Assembly: GCF_001591445.1 (NCBI RefSeq)
Contig: NZ_BCUX01000046.1
Coordinates: forward strand, 1 to 37,572
Direction: 5' to 3'
Length of the DNA stretch: 37,572 nucleotides
Source of the DNA: Neobacillus drentensis NBRC 102427
GTDB taxonomy: Bacteria; Bacillota; Bacilli; Bacillales; Cytobacillaceae
Every line of letters begins with the position of its first letter. Position 1 is the first letter of the stretch. Below, in pieces: positions 1 through 9,851 of the stretch. The translations under genes and the position numbers were made by a program. Under the pieces are notes generated by a model. It was not told the origin of the DNA. It searched no databases and saw only the letters and a list, made by a program, of their open reading frames with translations.

Positions 1-75
1 CGCTAAAGCGCCTGCGGGGTCTCCCCTGCCCCGTACTCCCGCAGGAGTCTTCGCTCCTTCCGCACCAATCAACGT
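1..75. repeat. GC-rich hairpin-forming intergenic repeat (cut by window edge)
   Basis: This block is far richer in GC than its surroundings and contains stacked inverted repeats: CCTGCGGG (11-18) with CCCGCAGG (38-45), GGGG (16-19) with CCCC (23-26), and AGGAG (43-47) with CTCCT (54-58). It has no ORF. Its wording closely resembles a dispersed intergenic element that I recall from many Bacillaceae genomes; that is from memory and was not searched. The left end lies outside the window. Confidence 0.55.
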
Positions 76-127
76 TGGCTTTAAATCAACAATAATCCCT
101 TTAACACAGCCCTATAAATATAAAAAA

Positions 128-151
128 AAAGCTGCATTAAAAAGCAGCTTT
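128..151 (-). terminator. Rho-independent terminator of the aro operon
   Basis: The arms AAAGCTGC and GCAGCTTT enclose an 8-base loop and are followed on the minus strand by a run of nine T. The hairpin begins inside the aroA stop codon region and should end the aroC-to-aroA transcript. Confidence 0.85.
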
Positions 152-1439
152 ACTTTATGAGGCTGTTTAGATGTTCAAAGAAGTTAGGGTAGGAAACGGA
201 AATTGCTTCGGGATTTTCTAGTTTGGCTTCTTTTTCACATAGGAGCGCGGCAATGGCCAGCATCATTCCAATTCGGTGATCGCCATGACTTGAAACAGTT
301 CCCCCGTTTAAAACAGATTTTCCATATATGATCATTCCATCTTCAGTTGCTTCGATTTTTGCACCTAATTCTTTTAGTTCTTGAACAACTGTATCGATAC
401 GATTGGTTTCCTTAACTTTTAATTCTTCAGCATCTTTAATTATGGTTGTACCTTCAGCTTGGGTTGCTAATAGAGCAATAATCGGGATTTCATCAATTAA
501 TTTTGGAATTAAATCGCCTTCAATAATTGTTCCTTTAAGTTTTGAAGTTTTGATGATTAGGTCACCAGATGGTTCAAATGATTCTTTATCGTTTTGAACA
601 ATTTCTAAGCTTGCACCCATCTTTTTCATGACTTCGATAATTCCCGTTCTTGTAGGATTTAACCCGACATCCTTCAGGACAATTTCACTTTCTGGGATAA
701 TTGCTCCGGCTACCAGGAAGAACGCTGCAGATGAAATGTCCCCGGGAACCTGAATCGTTGTGCCCGTTAGTTTTTGACCGCCCTTTACAATAATCTTTTG
801 GTTATCCTTATGGATTTCCCCACCAAATCTTATTATCATTCTTTCCGTATGGTCACGGGTTTCTTCTGGCTCGATAATCGTACTTTGTCCTTCTGCTTGC
901 AATCCCGCTAGGATAATAGCGGATTTTACTTGCGCACTAGCAACTGGCAGGCGGTAGTTAATAGGTTGTAAGCCACCACCACGGAGGGAAATAGGCGTGA
1001 AGGAACCATTTTTCCGCCCATCTATTCGTGCACCCATTTCAGTTAAAGGGTTCGTTACCCTAGTCATTGGCCTTTTTCCGATTGACTCATCGCCGACAAG
1101 TGATGAGAAAAAAGGTCTTCCGGCTAGTATCCCCATTAATAAACGGATCGTTGTTCCTGAATTACCAACATCTAATACTTCAGTTGGTTCTGTTAATCCA
1201 TCAAATCCTTTTCCGATTATGCGAAGTTGATTATCAGTTTCGTCAATCGTAACACCAAGTTTTCGAAAGCATGAAATCGTACTTAAGCAATCCTCTCCAG
1301 GCAAGAAATTAGTTACCTTGGTTTCACCGTGGGCGATTGAACCAAACATAACCGATCGATGCGAAATCGATTTATCCCCTGGTATTGTAATCTTACCATT
1401 TAGACCTTTTATGTTAGTTTTAAGATTTAAAGACGTCAT
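150..1439 (-). CDS. aroA: 3-phosphoshikimate 1-carboxyvinyltransferase (EPSP synthase, class II type)
   Basis: This cytoplasmic enzyme joins phosphoenolpyruvate to shikimate-3-phosphate, the sixth step of the shikimate pathway. The 429 residues cover the whole family length. Visible signatures are GDKS (21-24), NSGT (93-96), SAQVK (168-172), RDHTE (195-199), NPTR (261-264) and the catalytic DE of LIDEIPI (316-317). The set GDK-x, SAQ-x-K, R-x-H-x-E and N-x-T-R is the pattern described for class II EPSP synthases, which tend to be less glyphosate-sensitive than the E. coli type; tolerance itself is only an inference. The ATG is preceded by AAAGGTGAT at good spacing. It is the last gene of the aro/tyr operon, 27 nt after tyrA, and a terminator follows at once. 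In B. subtilis the same gene is also called aroE. Confidence 0.97.
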   Translation of the reverse strand: MTSLNLKTNIKGLNGKITIPGDKSISHRSVMFGSIAHGETKVTNFLPGEDCLSTISCFRKLGVTIDETDNQLRIIGKGFDGLTEPTEVLDVGNSGTTIRLLMGILAGRPFFSSLVGDESIGKRPMTRVTNPLTEMGARIDGRKNGSFTPISLRGGGLQPINYRLPVASAQVKSAIILAGLQAEGQSTIIEPEETRDHTERMIIRFGGEIHKDNQKIIVKGGQKLTGTTIQVPGDISSAAFFLVAGAIIPESEIVLKDVGLNPTRTGIIEVMKKMGASLEIVQNDKESFEPSGDLIIKTSKLKGTIIEGDLIPKLIDEIPIIALLATQAEGTTIIKDAEELKVKETNRIDTVVQELKELGAKIEATEDGMIIYGKSVLNGGTVSSHGDHRIGMMLAIAALLCEKEAKLENPEAISVSYPNFFEHLNSLIK

Positions 1440-1466
1440 TAAAAATCACCTTTTATTCATATCATT

Positions 1467-2573
1467 TTAGGAACCAATAGATGTTGCATAATTGGAATAA
1501 GTGCCAATACATCGTTCAGCTTTTTGTCGATCCTCTTCTGTTTGAAAACTAATAACTAAGACTCCAATAATATCTTCGCGTGTTTCTAGAATCCGAATAT
1601 TTGTGATACTAATGGCTTCCTTCGCTAAATAGCCGGTAATTTCCGAAATCACACCCGGGTAATCTGGTATATCGACAAATAAATCATAAAATGCCGGAAT
1701 CGCACCTTTTTCTTTCATTGGTAAGCCATCACGGTATTGTTTTGCCTGCTGAAAATAGTTGTAAATCGCAGAACTATTTTCATTTTCAAGCATCGTTTTA
1801 ACTTTATTCATTTCTTCTTGCCATTGATCTAGTAATTCAATTAATATTTCACGGTTATGCAAGAGAATATCCTTCCACATAACAGGACTGCTTGATGCAA
1901 TCCTAGTAATATCCCTAAACCCGCCTGCTGCTAAACGTGGAATAAGGCTTTCTTCTTCTGCTAGTTTTTCAGTTTGGCGAACTATAGAAGCCGCAATGAT
2001 ATGAGGAAAGTGGCTGACAATCCCTGTGAGATAGTCATGATTTTTAGGTGTAATCGTTAAAAACTTGGCATGGGTCCCCTTTAACCATGTTATTAATAAT
2101 TCTACCTTTGTATTTTCTATTTGTTCTTGCGGTGTTAACAGGTAAAATGCATTTTCAAATAATATTTCCTTGGCTGCTGATACACCGCTTTTATGTGAAC
2201 CAGCCATTGGGTGCCCACCAATAAAGGTAATGCCCCGATTCTCAAGGACTTTTGCACTTCCAACAATTTTGCTTTTTGTGCTGCCTGTATCTGTCACGAT
2301 TACCTCTGGATTGAGAGGGAGTGTGGCAAGGAACTGAATAATTTCCTCTGTTTCATTCACAGGTGCAGAAATAATGATTAAATCAGCATCCATTGCACCA
2401 TTGTAGATATTTTCTGCTATTTCATCTATGACTCCAAGCATCTTTGCAAGCCTTGCTTGTTCACTATTAATATCAAATCCAATAATAGTAGCATCCTCAT
2501 GTTCCTTTTTAATACAAAGGGCAAGAGAACCGCCGATTAAACCTAAGCCAATTACAAAAACTCGGCCTTTCAT
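1467..2573 (-). CDS. tyrA: Prephenate dehydrogenase with C-terminal ACT domain
   Basis: It oxidatively decarboxylates prephenate to 4-hydroxyphenylpyruvate using NAD+, committing chorismate-derived carbon to tyrosine. The 368-residue protein begins with a Rossmann nucleotide site (GLGLIGGS, residues 9-16). Further on it has GGHPMAGSHKSG and SHFPHIIA, typical of the catalytic core. The last 70 residues or so (from about 297, DIPDYPGVISEITG) form an ACT domain, expected to bind an aromatic amino acid and give feedback control. The ATG has a GGGGGAG ribosome site. It lies 37 nt after hisC and 27 nt before aroA, in the same order as B. subtilis. Confidence 0.96.
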   Translation of the reverse strand: MKGRVFVIGLGLIGGSLALCIKKEHEDATIIGFDINSEQARLAKMLGVIDEIAENIYNGAMDADLIIISAPVNETEEIIQFLATLPLNPEVIVTDTGSTKSKIVGSAKVLENRGITFIGGHPMAGSHKSGVSAAKEILFENAFYLLTPQEQIENTKVELLITWLKGTHAKFLTITPKNHDYLTGIVSHFPHIIAASIVRQTEKLAEEESLIPRLAAGGFRDITRIASSSPVMWKDILLHNREILIELLDQWQEEMNKVKTMLENENSSAIYNYFQQAKQYRDGLPMKEKGAIPAFYDLFVDIPDYPGVISEITGYLAKEAISITNIRILETREDIIGVLVISFQTEEDRQKAERCIGTYSNYATSIGS

Positions 2574-2610
2574 TGAAAACTCCCCCTAAACAACAAAGCA
2601 CCATTCTGTT

Positions 2611-3699
2611 TTATTTTTGTGCTAAAAATTCTCCTAAAGCTTTTAGGACACCTTCATTTTGTTCAAAGGAGCCTACGGTAATCCTTACAGCTGTAGGAAA
2701 ACCAAGCGCTTTTCCGGAGCGAACGATATATCCTCTCTCCAATAAAGATTGGAAAACCTGATTCCCATCAATTTTACAATCAATTAAGATAAAATTTGTT
2801 TGAGTTGGATAAAAATCGAGTTGATATTGGCGACAAAATTCATAAAACTGTTCAAGACCGTGCCTATTTTTTTCTTTGCAGATATTGATAAAATTCTGAT
2901 CCTTTATTGCGGCAGACGCTGCTAATTGACCTAATGAGTTAACATTAAACGGTTCCCTCGCAGGCTCCAGCGCTTTAATAATAGAACGATTGGCAACTCC
3001 ATATCCGATTCTTAAGGCAGCCAAACCATAAATTTTAGAAAAAGTTCTTAAGACAATTAAATTTTCATATTTTGAAGCTAGTTTAACGGAATCATAATAA
3101 TCATCAGCGACTACATATTCATAGTAGGCTTCATCCAAAACAACGAGAATATCTGATGGGACTTTATCTAGAAACGCTATTAATTTACTTTCTGGTATAT
3201 ATGTACCTGTAGGGTTATTAGGGCTGCAGAGCCAAATAACATTGGTTTGTTCATCAATAGCTGCTAACATTGCTTCTAAATTATGATCTCCATTTATTAA
3301 CGGGACTTCCTTTATAATTGCCCCTTCAATCACAGCATTATGCTTATACTGTGAAAAGGAAGGAGTTGCCATAACTGTACTAGCATTTGGATGTAAGAGT
3401 GCCCTTGAAATAATTTGGATCAGATTATCTGAACCATTTCCAAAAATTAGTTCTTCCTCGTCAACCTGTAAAAATGAGGCAAGTGTCTCTCTTAAAGTAG
3501 TGGCATACCCATCTGGATAAATAGCCAAACTTGTTTGATTCGATTGAAGTGCAGTCATCACCTGTTCTGAACATCCAAAAGGATTTTCATTTGATGCCAG
3601 TTTTACAATTTGGTCAAGGTTATATTGCTTCTTTACTGCCTCTATTGATTTCCCTGGTTGATAAGGAGTCAGCGTTAATAACTGCTCTTTCCATCTCAT
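2611..3699 (-). CDS. hisC: Histidinol-phosphate / aromatic aminotransferase
   Basis: This PLP-dependent class I/II aminotransferase serves histidine synthesis (histidinol phosphate) and, in Bacillus, transamination of Phe and Tyr precursors. That fits its place between aroH and tyrA. Visible residues are NNPTGT (161-166), the PLP-contacting Asp of VVLDEAYYEY (D189) and the Schiff-base lysine of TFSKIYG (K222). I chose the ATG at 3699 (362 aa), not the longer reading from 3741. MRWKEQLLTLTPYQPGK lines up with the recalled start of B. subtilis HisC, and GGAGAG sits 7 nt upstream. The 59-nt gap to aroH is where B. subtilis has the six-gene trp operon. Confidence 0.93.
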   Translation of the reverse strand: MRWKEQLLTLTPYQPGKSIEAVKKQYNLDQIVKLASNENPFGCSEQVMTALQSNQTSLAIYPDGYATTLRETLASFLQVDEEELIFGNGSDNLIQIISRALLHPNASTVMATPSFSQYKHNAVIEGAIIKEVPLINGDHNLEAMLAAIDEQTNVIWLCSPNNPTGTYIPESKLIAFLDKVPSDILVVLDEAYYEYVVADDYYDSVKLASKYENLIVLRTFSKIYGLAALRIGYGVANRSIIKALEPAREPFNVNSLGQLAASAAIKDQNFINICKEKNRHGLEQFYEFCRQYQLDFYPTQTNFILIDCKIDGNQVFQSLLERGYIVRSGKALGFPTAVRITVGSFEQNEGVLKALGEFLAQK

Positions 3700-3758
3700 G
3701 CTCATTCTCTCCATTTCTTGTAATCTTGGACTAACATTCATTCAAAAAGATTCTCACA

Positions 3759-4130
3759 TTACGTTAAACTATTGTTTAGGTCAGGTCTAAGGACCTTAGC
3801 CCCTTTTAAATATACATGGATAATTTCATCTTGAGACTTTGTAGTATTTACATGCATCATGATTCTAACACACATGGTTAAAGAATTAGGAACAGGCATT
3901 TCCTGCATACACATAACTGGTACGTAGGTCCAACCCTCAAATTTACGCAATGCCCTTGCTGGGAATACTGCATTAATGTCCTCGGTTGTCGAAATGAAAA
4001 CAGAGGCAACTAAATCAGGATGAATCTGATTTTCTTCGATTATTTTTTTCAGCAGTTCTTCTGTGGCAGTGACAATTTCTTCCTCGGTGTTCTGATTAAC
4101 TGTGATTGCTCCCCTCATCCCTCTAATCAA
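3759..4130 (-). CDS. aroH: Chorismate mutase, AroH class
   Basis: It converts chorismate to prephenate as a trimeric, monofunctional cytoplasmic enzyme. At 123 residues it has the usual AroH length. Active-site residues of the family are present: R6, C74, E77, R89 and Y107, one position lower than B. subtilis numbering. The start is TTG at 4130 with GGGGGG 7 nt upstream. The family N-terminus (MIRG-RGA) supports this over the internal ATG four codons on. It lies 15 nt downstream of aroB. It supplies prephenate to the neighbouring tyrA. Confidence 0.95.
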   Translation of the reverse strand: MIRGMRGAITVNQNTEEEIVTATEELLKKIIEENQIHPDLVASVFISTTEDINAVFPARALRKFEGWTYVPVMCMQEMPVPNSLTMCVRIMMHVNTTKSQDEIIHVYLKGAKVLRPDLNNSLT

Positions 4131-4145
4131 GAATAAGCCCCCCTT

Positions 4146-5216
4146 TTAAAAACTATTTAACTGATCTAATAAAACTGGTTCCGATACTTCCTTTAGAATT
4201 GGTTGCCCTAATTGTTCTAGTAATACGAATCGAATCGAGTATCGAACAGATTTTTTATCCTGCTTCATTTTATTGATTAACTTTTCATAAGCTAGATTGT
4301 CAGGTATTTTCGATTCATACCCAAGTCCTTCGATCCAATCGATAAATTCTTCTATATTGAAAGAAAGGCCAAGTAATTGTTTACTAACTTTTAAAGCAAA
4401 AATCATGCCAATCATAACTGCTTCACCATGAGTAAAGTTTCCATAACCCATTTCTGATTCAATGGCATGCCCTAACGTATGTCCTAAGTTCAAGTAAGCT
4501 CGAATCCCGGTCTCTTTTTCATCCTGACCAACAATTTTCCCCTTGACCTTTATCCCTTTTATTAAGGACACAGATAGCAGCTCCATTGGTAAGGTCTGAA
4601 GGTCTTCCACATTGTCTTTCAGCCAATCAAAAAAATTAGAATCATCAATAAGTGCATGTTTAATAACCTCAGCAAATCCCGAACGAATTTCATGTGCGGG
4701 AAGTGTTTTTAAGAATTCTAAGTCATAAAAAACAGCCTCTGGCTGATGGAAAGCTCCGATCATATTTTTCCCGAGCGGATGATTAATCGCTACCTTTCCG
4801 CCAACTGCACTATCATGAGCTAATATGGTCGTTGGGACTTGAATAAATGGTATCCCTCTCATGAAGGAGGCAGCGACAAATCCGGACAAATCCCCAACTG
4901 CACCACCGCCAAAAGAGAGAATGACAGATTTCCGATCCAGTCGGTTTTCAAGCGCAGTTGAAAGAGCAGCATAATAAACCTCAAAGGTTTTTGCTTTTTC
5001 GCCACTAGGGGCAGTAAAAATTACGGGGTCAAACGATTTAAGTTCAATCAACAATTTTTCCAAATGTAGTTTAGCAACTGTTTCATCTGTGATAATTAAT
5101 ATTCTGGTTAGACCCGAAAAATGATTGACCAAAAAAGTGCCCAGTTCTTTACGTACACCCTCCCCCACAAAGACATTATAGTTTTTTGACTCTGTTTGGA
5201 TGTGAATGGTTTCCAT
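4146..5216 (-). CDS. aroB: 3-dehydroquinate synthase
   Basis: It cyclises DAHP to 3-dehydroquinate, the second step of the shikimate pathway, using NAD+ and a divalent metal. The 356-residue protein carries GGGAVGD (103-109) for NAD binding. The metal ligands expected for the family are E183, H246 and H263, in FAEVIKH, LGHTLGH and THGEA. Its ATG shares the A of the aroC stop codon (TAATG), so translation is probably coupled to aroC. It is the second gene of the operon. Confidence 0.97.
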   Translation of the reverse strand: METIHIQTESKNYNVFVGEGVRKELGTFLVNHFSGLTRILIITDETVAKLHLEKLLIELKSFDPVIFTAPSGEKAKTFEVYYAALSTALENRLDRKSVILSFGGGAVGDLSGFVAASFMRGIPFIQVPTTILAHDSAVGGKVAINHPLGKNMIGAFHQPEAVFYDLEFLKTLPAHEIRSGFAEVIKHALIDDSNFFDWLKDNVEDLQTLPMELLSVSLIKGIKVKGKIVGQDEKETGIRAYLNLGHTLGHAIESEMGYGNFTHGEAVMIGMIFALKVSKQLLGLSFNIEEFIDWIEGLGYESKIPDNLAYEKLINKMKQDKKSVRYSIRFVLLEQLGQPILKEVSEPVLLDQLNSF

Positions 5217-6394
5217 TAAAACTCCCTCGCATATTCTCTTTGCCTTTTTATTTCATCAGCAAAAGCTTCAAAACGGTCGCTGTAAAATTGTTCAATCAAA
5301 GCATTTGCTAGTTCCCAAGCAACAGCATGCTCGGCAACCACCGCAGCAGCAGGGACAGCACAACTGTCTGAGCGTTCAACGCTCGCAGCAAAAGGCTCTT
5401 TTGTCTCAATATCTACGCTCATTAAAGGTTTATATAAGGTTGGGATTGGTTTCATCACACCTCTGATAACAATAGGCATACCTGTCGTCATACCGCCTTC
5501 AAAGCCACCAAGTCGATTGCTCTTGCGATAGTAACCTTTTTCTTGATCCCAGGCTATCTCATCATGAACTTCGCTTCCTGGCTTCCTTGCAGCTTCAAAT
5601 CCAATGCCGATTTCTACCCCTTTAAACGCATTTATGCTCATTATAGCGGCTGCTAATTTTCCATCCAGCTTACGATCATAGTGAACGTAACTACCAACAC
5701 CAACAGGCATACCTTTGGCAATCACTTCCACAACACCGCCAATCGAATCCCCATTTTTCTTCGCTTCATCAATGGCAGCCTTCATATCCTCTTCCACGGT
5801 TGGGTCAGCACATCGAACAGGCGAATTCTCTGTCATGTCTTTTAATGCCTCAAAAGACATGGAGGGATCGACATTCGCTTTTATTCCGCCTATTTCAACT
5901 ACATGGGCAACTAGTTCAACGCCTACTAATGATAAAAGCTGCTTGGCAATAGCACCCGCAGCGACTCTTACAGTTGTTTCGCGGGCTGAAGAGCGTTCAA
6001 GGACATTTCTCATATCCCTGTGCCCATATTTAATTGCTCCATTTAAATCAGCATGACCTGGACGAGCACGAGTTACTTTACGTTTAACTTCATCCTCCTG
6101 GCCTTCCTCTAGGGGCTCTGCTCCCATAATATTGGTCCAGTGCTTCCAGTCATTATTATGTACGACTAACGCAATTGGAGAGCCAAGTGTGTAACCGTGC
6201 CGTACCCCTGAAACAATTTGGGCTGTATCCTTTTCAATTTGCATTCTTCTTCCGCGTCCATAACCTTTTTGTCTTCTGGATAACTCTTTATTTATATCTT
6301 CTAATAATAATGGCATTCCAGCAGGGAGACCTTCGACTATTGTTGTTAATTGCGGTCCATGGGATTCTCCTGCTGTTAGGTATCTCATTCCCAT
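5216..6394 (-). CDS. aroC: Chorismate synthase
   Basis: It makes chorismate from EPSP, needing reduced FMN, and is the first gene of this operon (called aroF in B. subtilis). The N-terminus reads [14 protein letters not shown]. Inside are [37 protein letters not shown] and [10 protein letters not shown], the characteristic family blocks. Two in-frame starts exist: ATG at 6394 and ATG at 6388. The ribosome site GGGGGA is 6-7 nt before the first, so 6394 (392 aa) was kept, though the family N-terminus begins at the second. The cheR gene found upstream in B. subtilis is absent here. Confidence 0.97.
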   Translation of the reverse strand: MGMRYLTAGESHGPQLTTIVEGLPAGMPLLLEDINKELSRRQKGYGRGRRMQIEKDTAQIVSGVRHGYTLGSPIALVVHNNDWKHWTNIMGAEPLEEGQEDEVKRKVTRARPGHADLNGAIKYGHRDMRNVLERSSARETTVRVAAGAIAKQLLSLVGVELVAHVVEIGGIKANVDPSMSFEALKDMTENSPVRCADPTVEEDMKAAIDEAKKNGDSIGGVVEVIAKGMPVGVGSYVHYDRKLDGKLAAAIMSINAFKGVEIGIGFEAARKPGSEVHDEIAWDQEKGYYRKSNRLGGFEGGMTTGMPIVIRGVMKPIPTLYKPLMSVDIETKEPFAASVERSDSCAVPAAAVVAEHAVAWELANALIEQFYSDRFEAFADEIKRQREYAREF

Positions 6395-6512
6395 ACTCTT
6401 TCCCCCTTCAACTCATTAAAGAATTTTTTTATCAATATACCATATTGAACAAAATAAACATAGTATAACTATTCAGAAAATAGAGTTATATTTTTGATAA
6501 CAATATAAAAAA

Positions 6513-6539
6513 GCACTTGTATAATTGCTATACAAGTGC
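6513..6539 (-). terminator. Rho-independent terminator of ndk
   Basis: Perfect 11-bp arms GCACTTGTATA (6513-6523) and TATACAAGTGC (6529-6539) enclose a 5-nt loop. On the minus strand they are followed by six T, 15 nt downstream of the ndk stop. Confidence 0.88.
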
Positions 6540-6554
6540 CCCGCTTTAGTAGGA

Positions 6555-7001
6555 TCAATAAATCCATTCGTTAACTAATTTGTTGTACTCAACCACACCA
6601 GAATCTTTAAAAAATAAGCCAATTTCACGTTCTGCACTTGCAGGTGAATCGGAGCCGTGAATAACATTTTTACCAACAGTTAATCCAAAATCACCGCGAA
6701 TAGTACCTGGAGCTGCATCCTTTGGATTGGTAGCACCCATCATTTGACGGGCAGTAGCGATGACATTCTCACCTTGCCAAACCATTGCAAAAACTGGACC
6801 CGAAGTGATGAAATCAACTAATTCACCGAAGAATGGACGTTCCTTGTGCTCACCATAATGTTCCTCAGCAAGTTCGCTTTGAATGTTCATTAATTTTGCC
6901 CCAACCAATTGAAAGCCCTTTCTTTCGAAACGTGAAACAATTTCACCAATAAGATTACGCTGTACTCCATCTGGCTTTACCATTAAAAATGTTTTTTCCA
7001 T
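6555..7001 (-). CDS. ndk: Nucleoside diphosphate kinase
   Basis: It transfers the gamma phosphate between nucleoside tri- and diphosphates through a phospho-histidine and so balances NTP and dNTP pools. The 148-residue protein has the standard length, with K9 in [10 protein letters not shown] and the catalytic histidine H115 in NVIHGSDS. The ATG at 7001 is preceded by AGGAG at 8-9 nt. A reading from an upstream GTG at 7010 adds three residues not present in the family. The 96-nt leader has a weak promoter-like pair (TTGTTA, 17 nt, TAATAT) and a 7-bp inverted repeat at 7035-7054. It has its own terminator. Confidence 0.96.
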   Translation of the reverse strand: MEKTFLMVKPDGVQRNLIGEIVSRFERKGFQLVGAKLMNIQSELAEEHYGEHKERPFFGELVDFITSGPVFAMVWQGENVIATARQMMGATNPKDAAPGTIRGDFGLTVGKNVIHGSDSPASAEREIGLFFKDSGVVEYNKLVNEWIY

Positions 7002-7097
7002 GAATTCCACTCCTAAAAATTAATAATTATGTATATTGATTGTTTAGAATCAATCCATGAAAAATATTATCATTTTTTCGAATATTTAACAAGTTGT

Positions 7098-8060
7098 TTA
7101 GAATTTTCTTCTTCCAATTACTTTTGCAATATCATTGAGCGTCTTTTTTGCTTTATTCCCTGGTAACCCATTTAATTCTGCTAAAGCTTTTTGCAGATAA
7201 AGATCGCTCAGTGTGAATGACTTTTCAATTGCTCCTGATTGTTTAATTAATGAAATAATCTTTGTTATTTCAGATGGTTCCATTTTCTCATGGACCTTTT
7301 CAATTTCTATCTGGATTTGATTATTTTCCATCGCATAAAGGGCTGGGGCAGTTACATTTCCCTGCAATAAATCTCCACCGGCAGGCTTCCCTAGTTCCTT
7401 CTCAGTTGAAGTAAAATCTAAAATATCATCAATAATTTGATAAGACATGCCGACGTAATAACCGAAACGATAAAGTTTTTTATGAATGGACTCCTCAACA
7501 TCTGCAGCTATCGCTCCTAATTGGCAGCTAACGGCAATTAACAGGGCGGTTTTTCTTTTAATTCTACGGAGATAGTCCCGAAGATTTTGATTAAAACGGT
7601 ATTTATCTTTAATTTGTTGGATTTCGCCTACTGAAACTTCAACAATTGTATTCGCTAAAATTTTATGGGCAAGAGGATTTCCGATATTAGTCATCAATTC
7701 AATCGCGAGAGCAAAAACAAAATCACCGGTGTACATAGCGATCTTGTTATCCCATTTCGATTTCACTGTCGGCTGACCACGGCGAAGATCAGCATCGTCT
7801 ATCACATCATCATGGACAAGTGAGGCCATATGAATTAATTCTAGTGCAACGGCTACATTCTTCATCACATGTATATCATAATTACCAAATTTACCTGCAA
7901 GCAAAACAAATACAGGACGAATTCTTTTTCCGCCGGCTTGTAATGTATGCATAGAAGCTTTCCTTAGGAGAAGAGAATCTGCCTTTATTGTCTCTTCTAA
8001 CTTTTTTTCTATCAAGTTAATATCCGAATTCAAAAATGAATACATCATTTTTAATTTCAT
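7098..8060 (-). CDS. hepT: Heptaprenyl diphosphate synthase component II
   Basis: This is the catalytic subunit of the two-part synthase that extends farnesyl diphosphate with four isopentenyl units to the C35 chain used for menaquinone-7. The 320-residue trans-prenyltransferase shows GGKRIRP (43-49), the first Asp-rich motif DDVIDD (84-89), RRG (93-95) and the second Asp-rich motif DDILD (211-215). The C-terminus IGRRKF is family-like. ATG with GGTGAATTC upstream. It follows hepS and menG in one operon, and HepT needs HepS for activity. Confidence 0.96.
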   Translation of the reverse strand: MKLKMMYSFLNSDINLIEKKLEETIKADSLLLRKASMHTLQAGGKRIRPVFVLLAGKFGNYDIHVMKNVAVALELIHMASLVHDDVIDDADLRRGQPTVKSKWDNKIAMYTGDFVFALAIELMTNIGNPLAHKILANTIVEVSVGEIQQIKDKYRFNQNLRDYLRRIKRKTALLIAVSCQLGAIAADVEESIHKKLYRFGYYVGMSYQIIDDILDFTSTEKELGKPAGGDLLQGNVTAPALYAMENNQIQIEIEKVHEKMEPSEITKIISLIKQSGAIEKSFTLSDLYLQKALAELNGLPGNKAKKTLNDIAKVIGRRKF

Positions 8061-8103
8061 TTGAATTCACCCAGCTTTTCATCCTGTCTTCAAGTTCCGT
8101 TAA

Positions 8104-8808
8104 TTAGTTCTTTTTACCAATATGAACAGCTGCAGCACCGCCGCTGTATGGCCTGTATTTCACATCTTTGAAGCCGGCTTGCTCAAACATCTTAGCTAAC
8201 TCCCTCATTCCCGGAAAGTCACGAGCGGACTCATGAAGCCAAGCATATTCACGATAGCTCTTTGCAAGCAATTTACCAAACATCGGCATAATAAAGCGAA
8301 AATAAAAATAATAGAGCTGTTTATAGCCAATAAGTGTAGGTTGTGATGTTTCTAAACATACTGCGATTCCACCCGGCTTTACTACACGGTGCATTTCTTT
8401 TAATACTTGAAGGTAATCCGGGACATTCCTTAAACCAAAGCCAATTGTGACATAATCAAAACTATTATCTGGGAAAGGTAGTTCCATGGCGTTACCATGT
8501 AGTAATTTAACCTGGTTTAAGCCTAGGTCTTTAACCTTTTCAATGCCCACATTGAGCATATTTTGGCTAAAGTCCAACCCAGTAACTTCACCTGTTGGAC
8601 CGACTGCCTCAGCTAAGGCGATTGTCCAATCAGCAGTACCACAGCAAACATCGAGAGCTTTTGAACCTGGCTGTACATTCATTTTTTTCATCGTGTCTTT
8701 TCGCCACTTGATATGCTGTTGAAAGCTGATAACAGAATTCATTTTATCGTAGTTATCAGATATCTTTTCAAACACATTGTGTACTCGCTGTTCTTTCGAT
8801 TCCTGCAT
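8104..8808 (-). CDS. menG: Demethylmenaquinone methyltransferase
   Basis: This SAM-dependent enzyme methylates demethylmenaquinone to menaquinone, the last step of the pathway (menH/ubiE family). The SAM-binding motif I is [15 protein letters not shown], followed by the UbiE blocks [10 protein letters not shown] and ARDFPGM. The ATG at 8808 gives 234 residues beginning [10 protein letters not shown], matching the recalled B. subtilis start. A longer reading from 8844 would overlap hepS and has no family support. It lies 7 nt after hepS and 43 nt before hepT, placing ring methylation and side-chain synthesis in one transcript. Confidence 0.96.
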   Translation of the reverse strand: MQESKEQRVHNVFEKISDNYDKMNSVISFQQHIKWRKDTMKKMNVQPGSKALDVCCGTADWTIALAEAVGPTGEVTGLDFSQNMLNVGIEKVKDLGLNQVKLLHGNAMELPFPDNSFDYVTIGFGLRNVPDYLQVLKEMHRVVKPGGIAVCLETSQPTLIGYKQLYYFYFRFIMPMFGKLLAKSYREYAWLHESARDFPGMRELAKMFEQAGFKDVKYRPYSGGAAAVHIGKKN

Positions 8809-8815
8809 GTTTTTA

Positions 8816-9637
8816 TTACCCTTCTTCCACAAAAGTTTTTGCATTTGGCTGGTATTGGCTTAAGATTGAGATGATCCTACTTTCAAGTAATTCATTCAAA
8901 TAGGGCAACTGCTCTAACCCCTTTTCAATAACCTTTTTTGACCTCTCGAGATATTGGTCGCAACACAGAAATAAGTGACTTTGCTGTTCCTTTGACAACT
9001 CAATCACTTTATTATTATTGATTGGGAAAACAATTGATTTCAAGGCCTCGAATAAAACTGAACTGCCTGTTTGAATAAATTGACTCTTTTCATGGAGTAA
9101 ACGTTTAAATAAAAGCAGGTTTCCTATAAAATCATTCCATAAATCTACTTTGAAATATTCGGACAGATGGGCAAGTAAGGAACTTTCAATGAGCCCAAAC
9201 CTTGTCATAAGTTCTTCAATCTCTTGAATTTCTTTTTGATAGACAGAAATTTTGTTTTCATTCACTTCTTTAATACCTCTAGAAAGTGCCTTGATCATCT
9301 TTATTTCTTCCGTATCTGCTAGAAGCTTATAATATAATCCACTAAAATAATCACCAGCTAGAACAGTTAATTGTCGATTTTTTTCCTCTACTGATTCATT
9401 TGATATATGTTCATGGGTATCAAGGGCGATTTGAATTAGCATCGTTGATAAGGCGTAGTTCTGCATATCACTGTATGACAATTCGAGGCGGTCCATTATT
9501 GAAACAAGAATAAGCAGTTTATCTTCATCAATAATCGGAATTTCAATATATTTAAGCAAGTATGGGTCACAAACTCTTTTTTCGACCTGCTCTCTAATAT
9601 TTGTGAATTTTTGTCGAATGTCCAGCAATTTAATCAC
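8816..9637 (-). CDS. hepS: Heptaprenyl diphosphate synthase component I
   Basis: This is the non-catalytic partner of HepT, needed for substrate binding and for setting product chain length. It is mostly alpha-helical, with 273 residues and no Asp-rich prenyltransferase motifs, as expected for the HEPPP_synt_1 family. The blocks [15 protein letters not shown] and [15 protein letters not shown] are typical. The start appears to be GTG at 9637 with GGGGAAGC upstream; the exact N-terminus is less certain than the rest. It heads the hepS-menG-hepT operon behind an extended -10 promoter. Confidence 0.93.
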   Translation of the reverse strand: MIKLLDIRQKFTNIREQVEKRVCDPYLLKYIEIPIIDEDKLLILVSIMDRLELSYSDMQNYALSTMLIQIALDTHEHISNESVEEKNRQLTVLAGDYFSGLYYKLLADTEEIKMIKALSRGIKEVNENKISVYQKEIQEIEELMTRFGLIESSLLAHLSEYFKVDLWNDFIGNLLLFKRLLHEKSQFIQTGSSVLFEALKSIVFPINNNKVIELSKEQQSHLFLCCDQYLERSKKVIEKGLEQLPYLNELLESRIISILSQYQPNAKTFVEEG

Positions 9638-9752
9638 CCTTGCTTCCCCGAAGTAATGTCTTTATGTATTCTTATTTCCTATTTGCATAGTAAAATTCAT
9701 CCCATTTAATAAAGAAAAATCCTAATCGTTCTTTAAAAACAAGGCAGACACC

Positions 9753-9761
9753 ATTATATCA
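9753..9761 (-). promoter_or_regulatory. Extended -10 promoter of hepS operon
   Basis: On the minus strand this reads TGATATAAT, a perfect TATAAT with an upstream TG (extended -10). The region 17 nt upstream is a poor -35. It predicts a leader of about 110 nt before hepS. Confidence 0.55.
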
Positions 9762-9851
9762 TAAAAGGTTTTCTTTAGGCAGAAATTCACAAAATAATCA
9801 CTTATGCTCATAAGAAATAAGATGAAAACAATGTGATTGGAACTTATAAAC

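Noticed and set aside
7035..7054. 7-bp inverted repeat ATTGATT-N6-AATCAAT in the ndk leader
   Set aside because: It is AT-only apart from one G or C per arm, with weak pairing and no T tail, and is likely chance in this AT-rich spacer.
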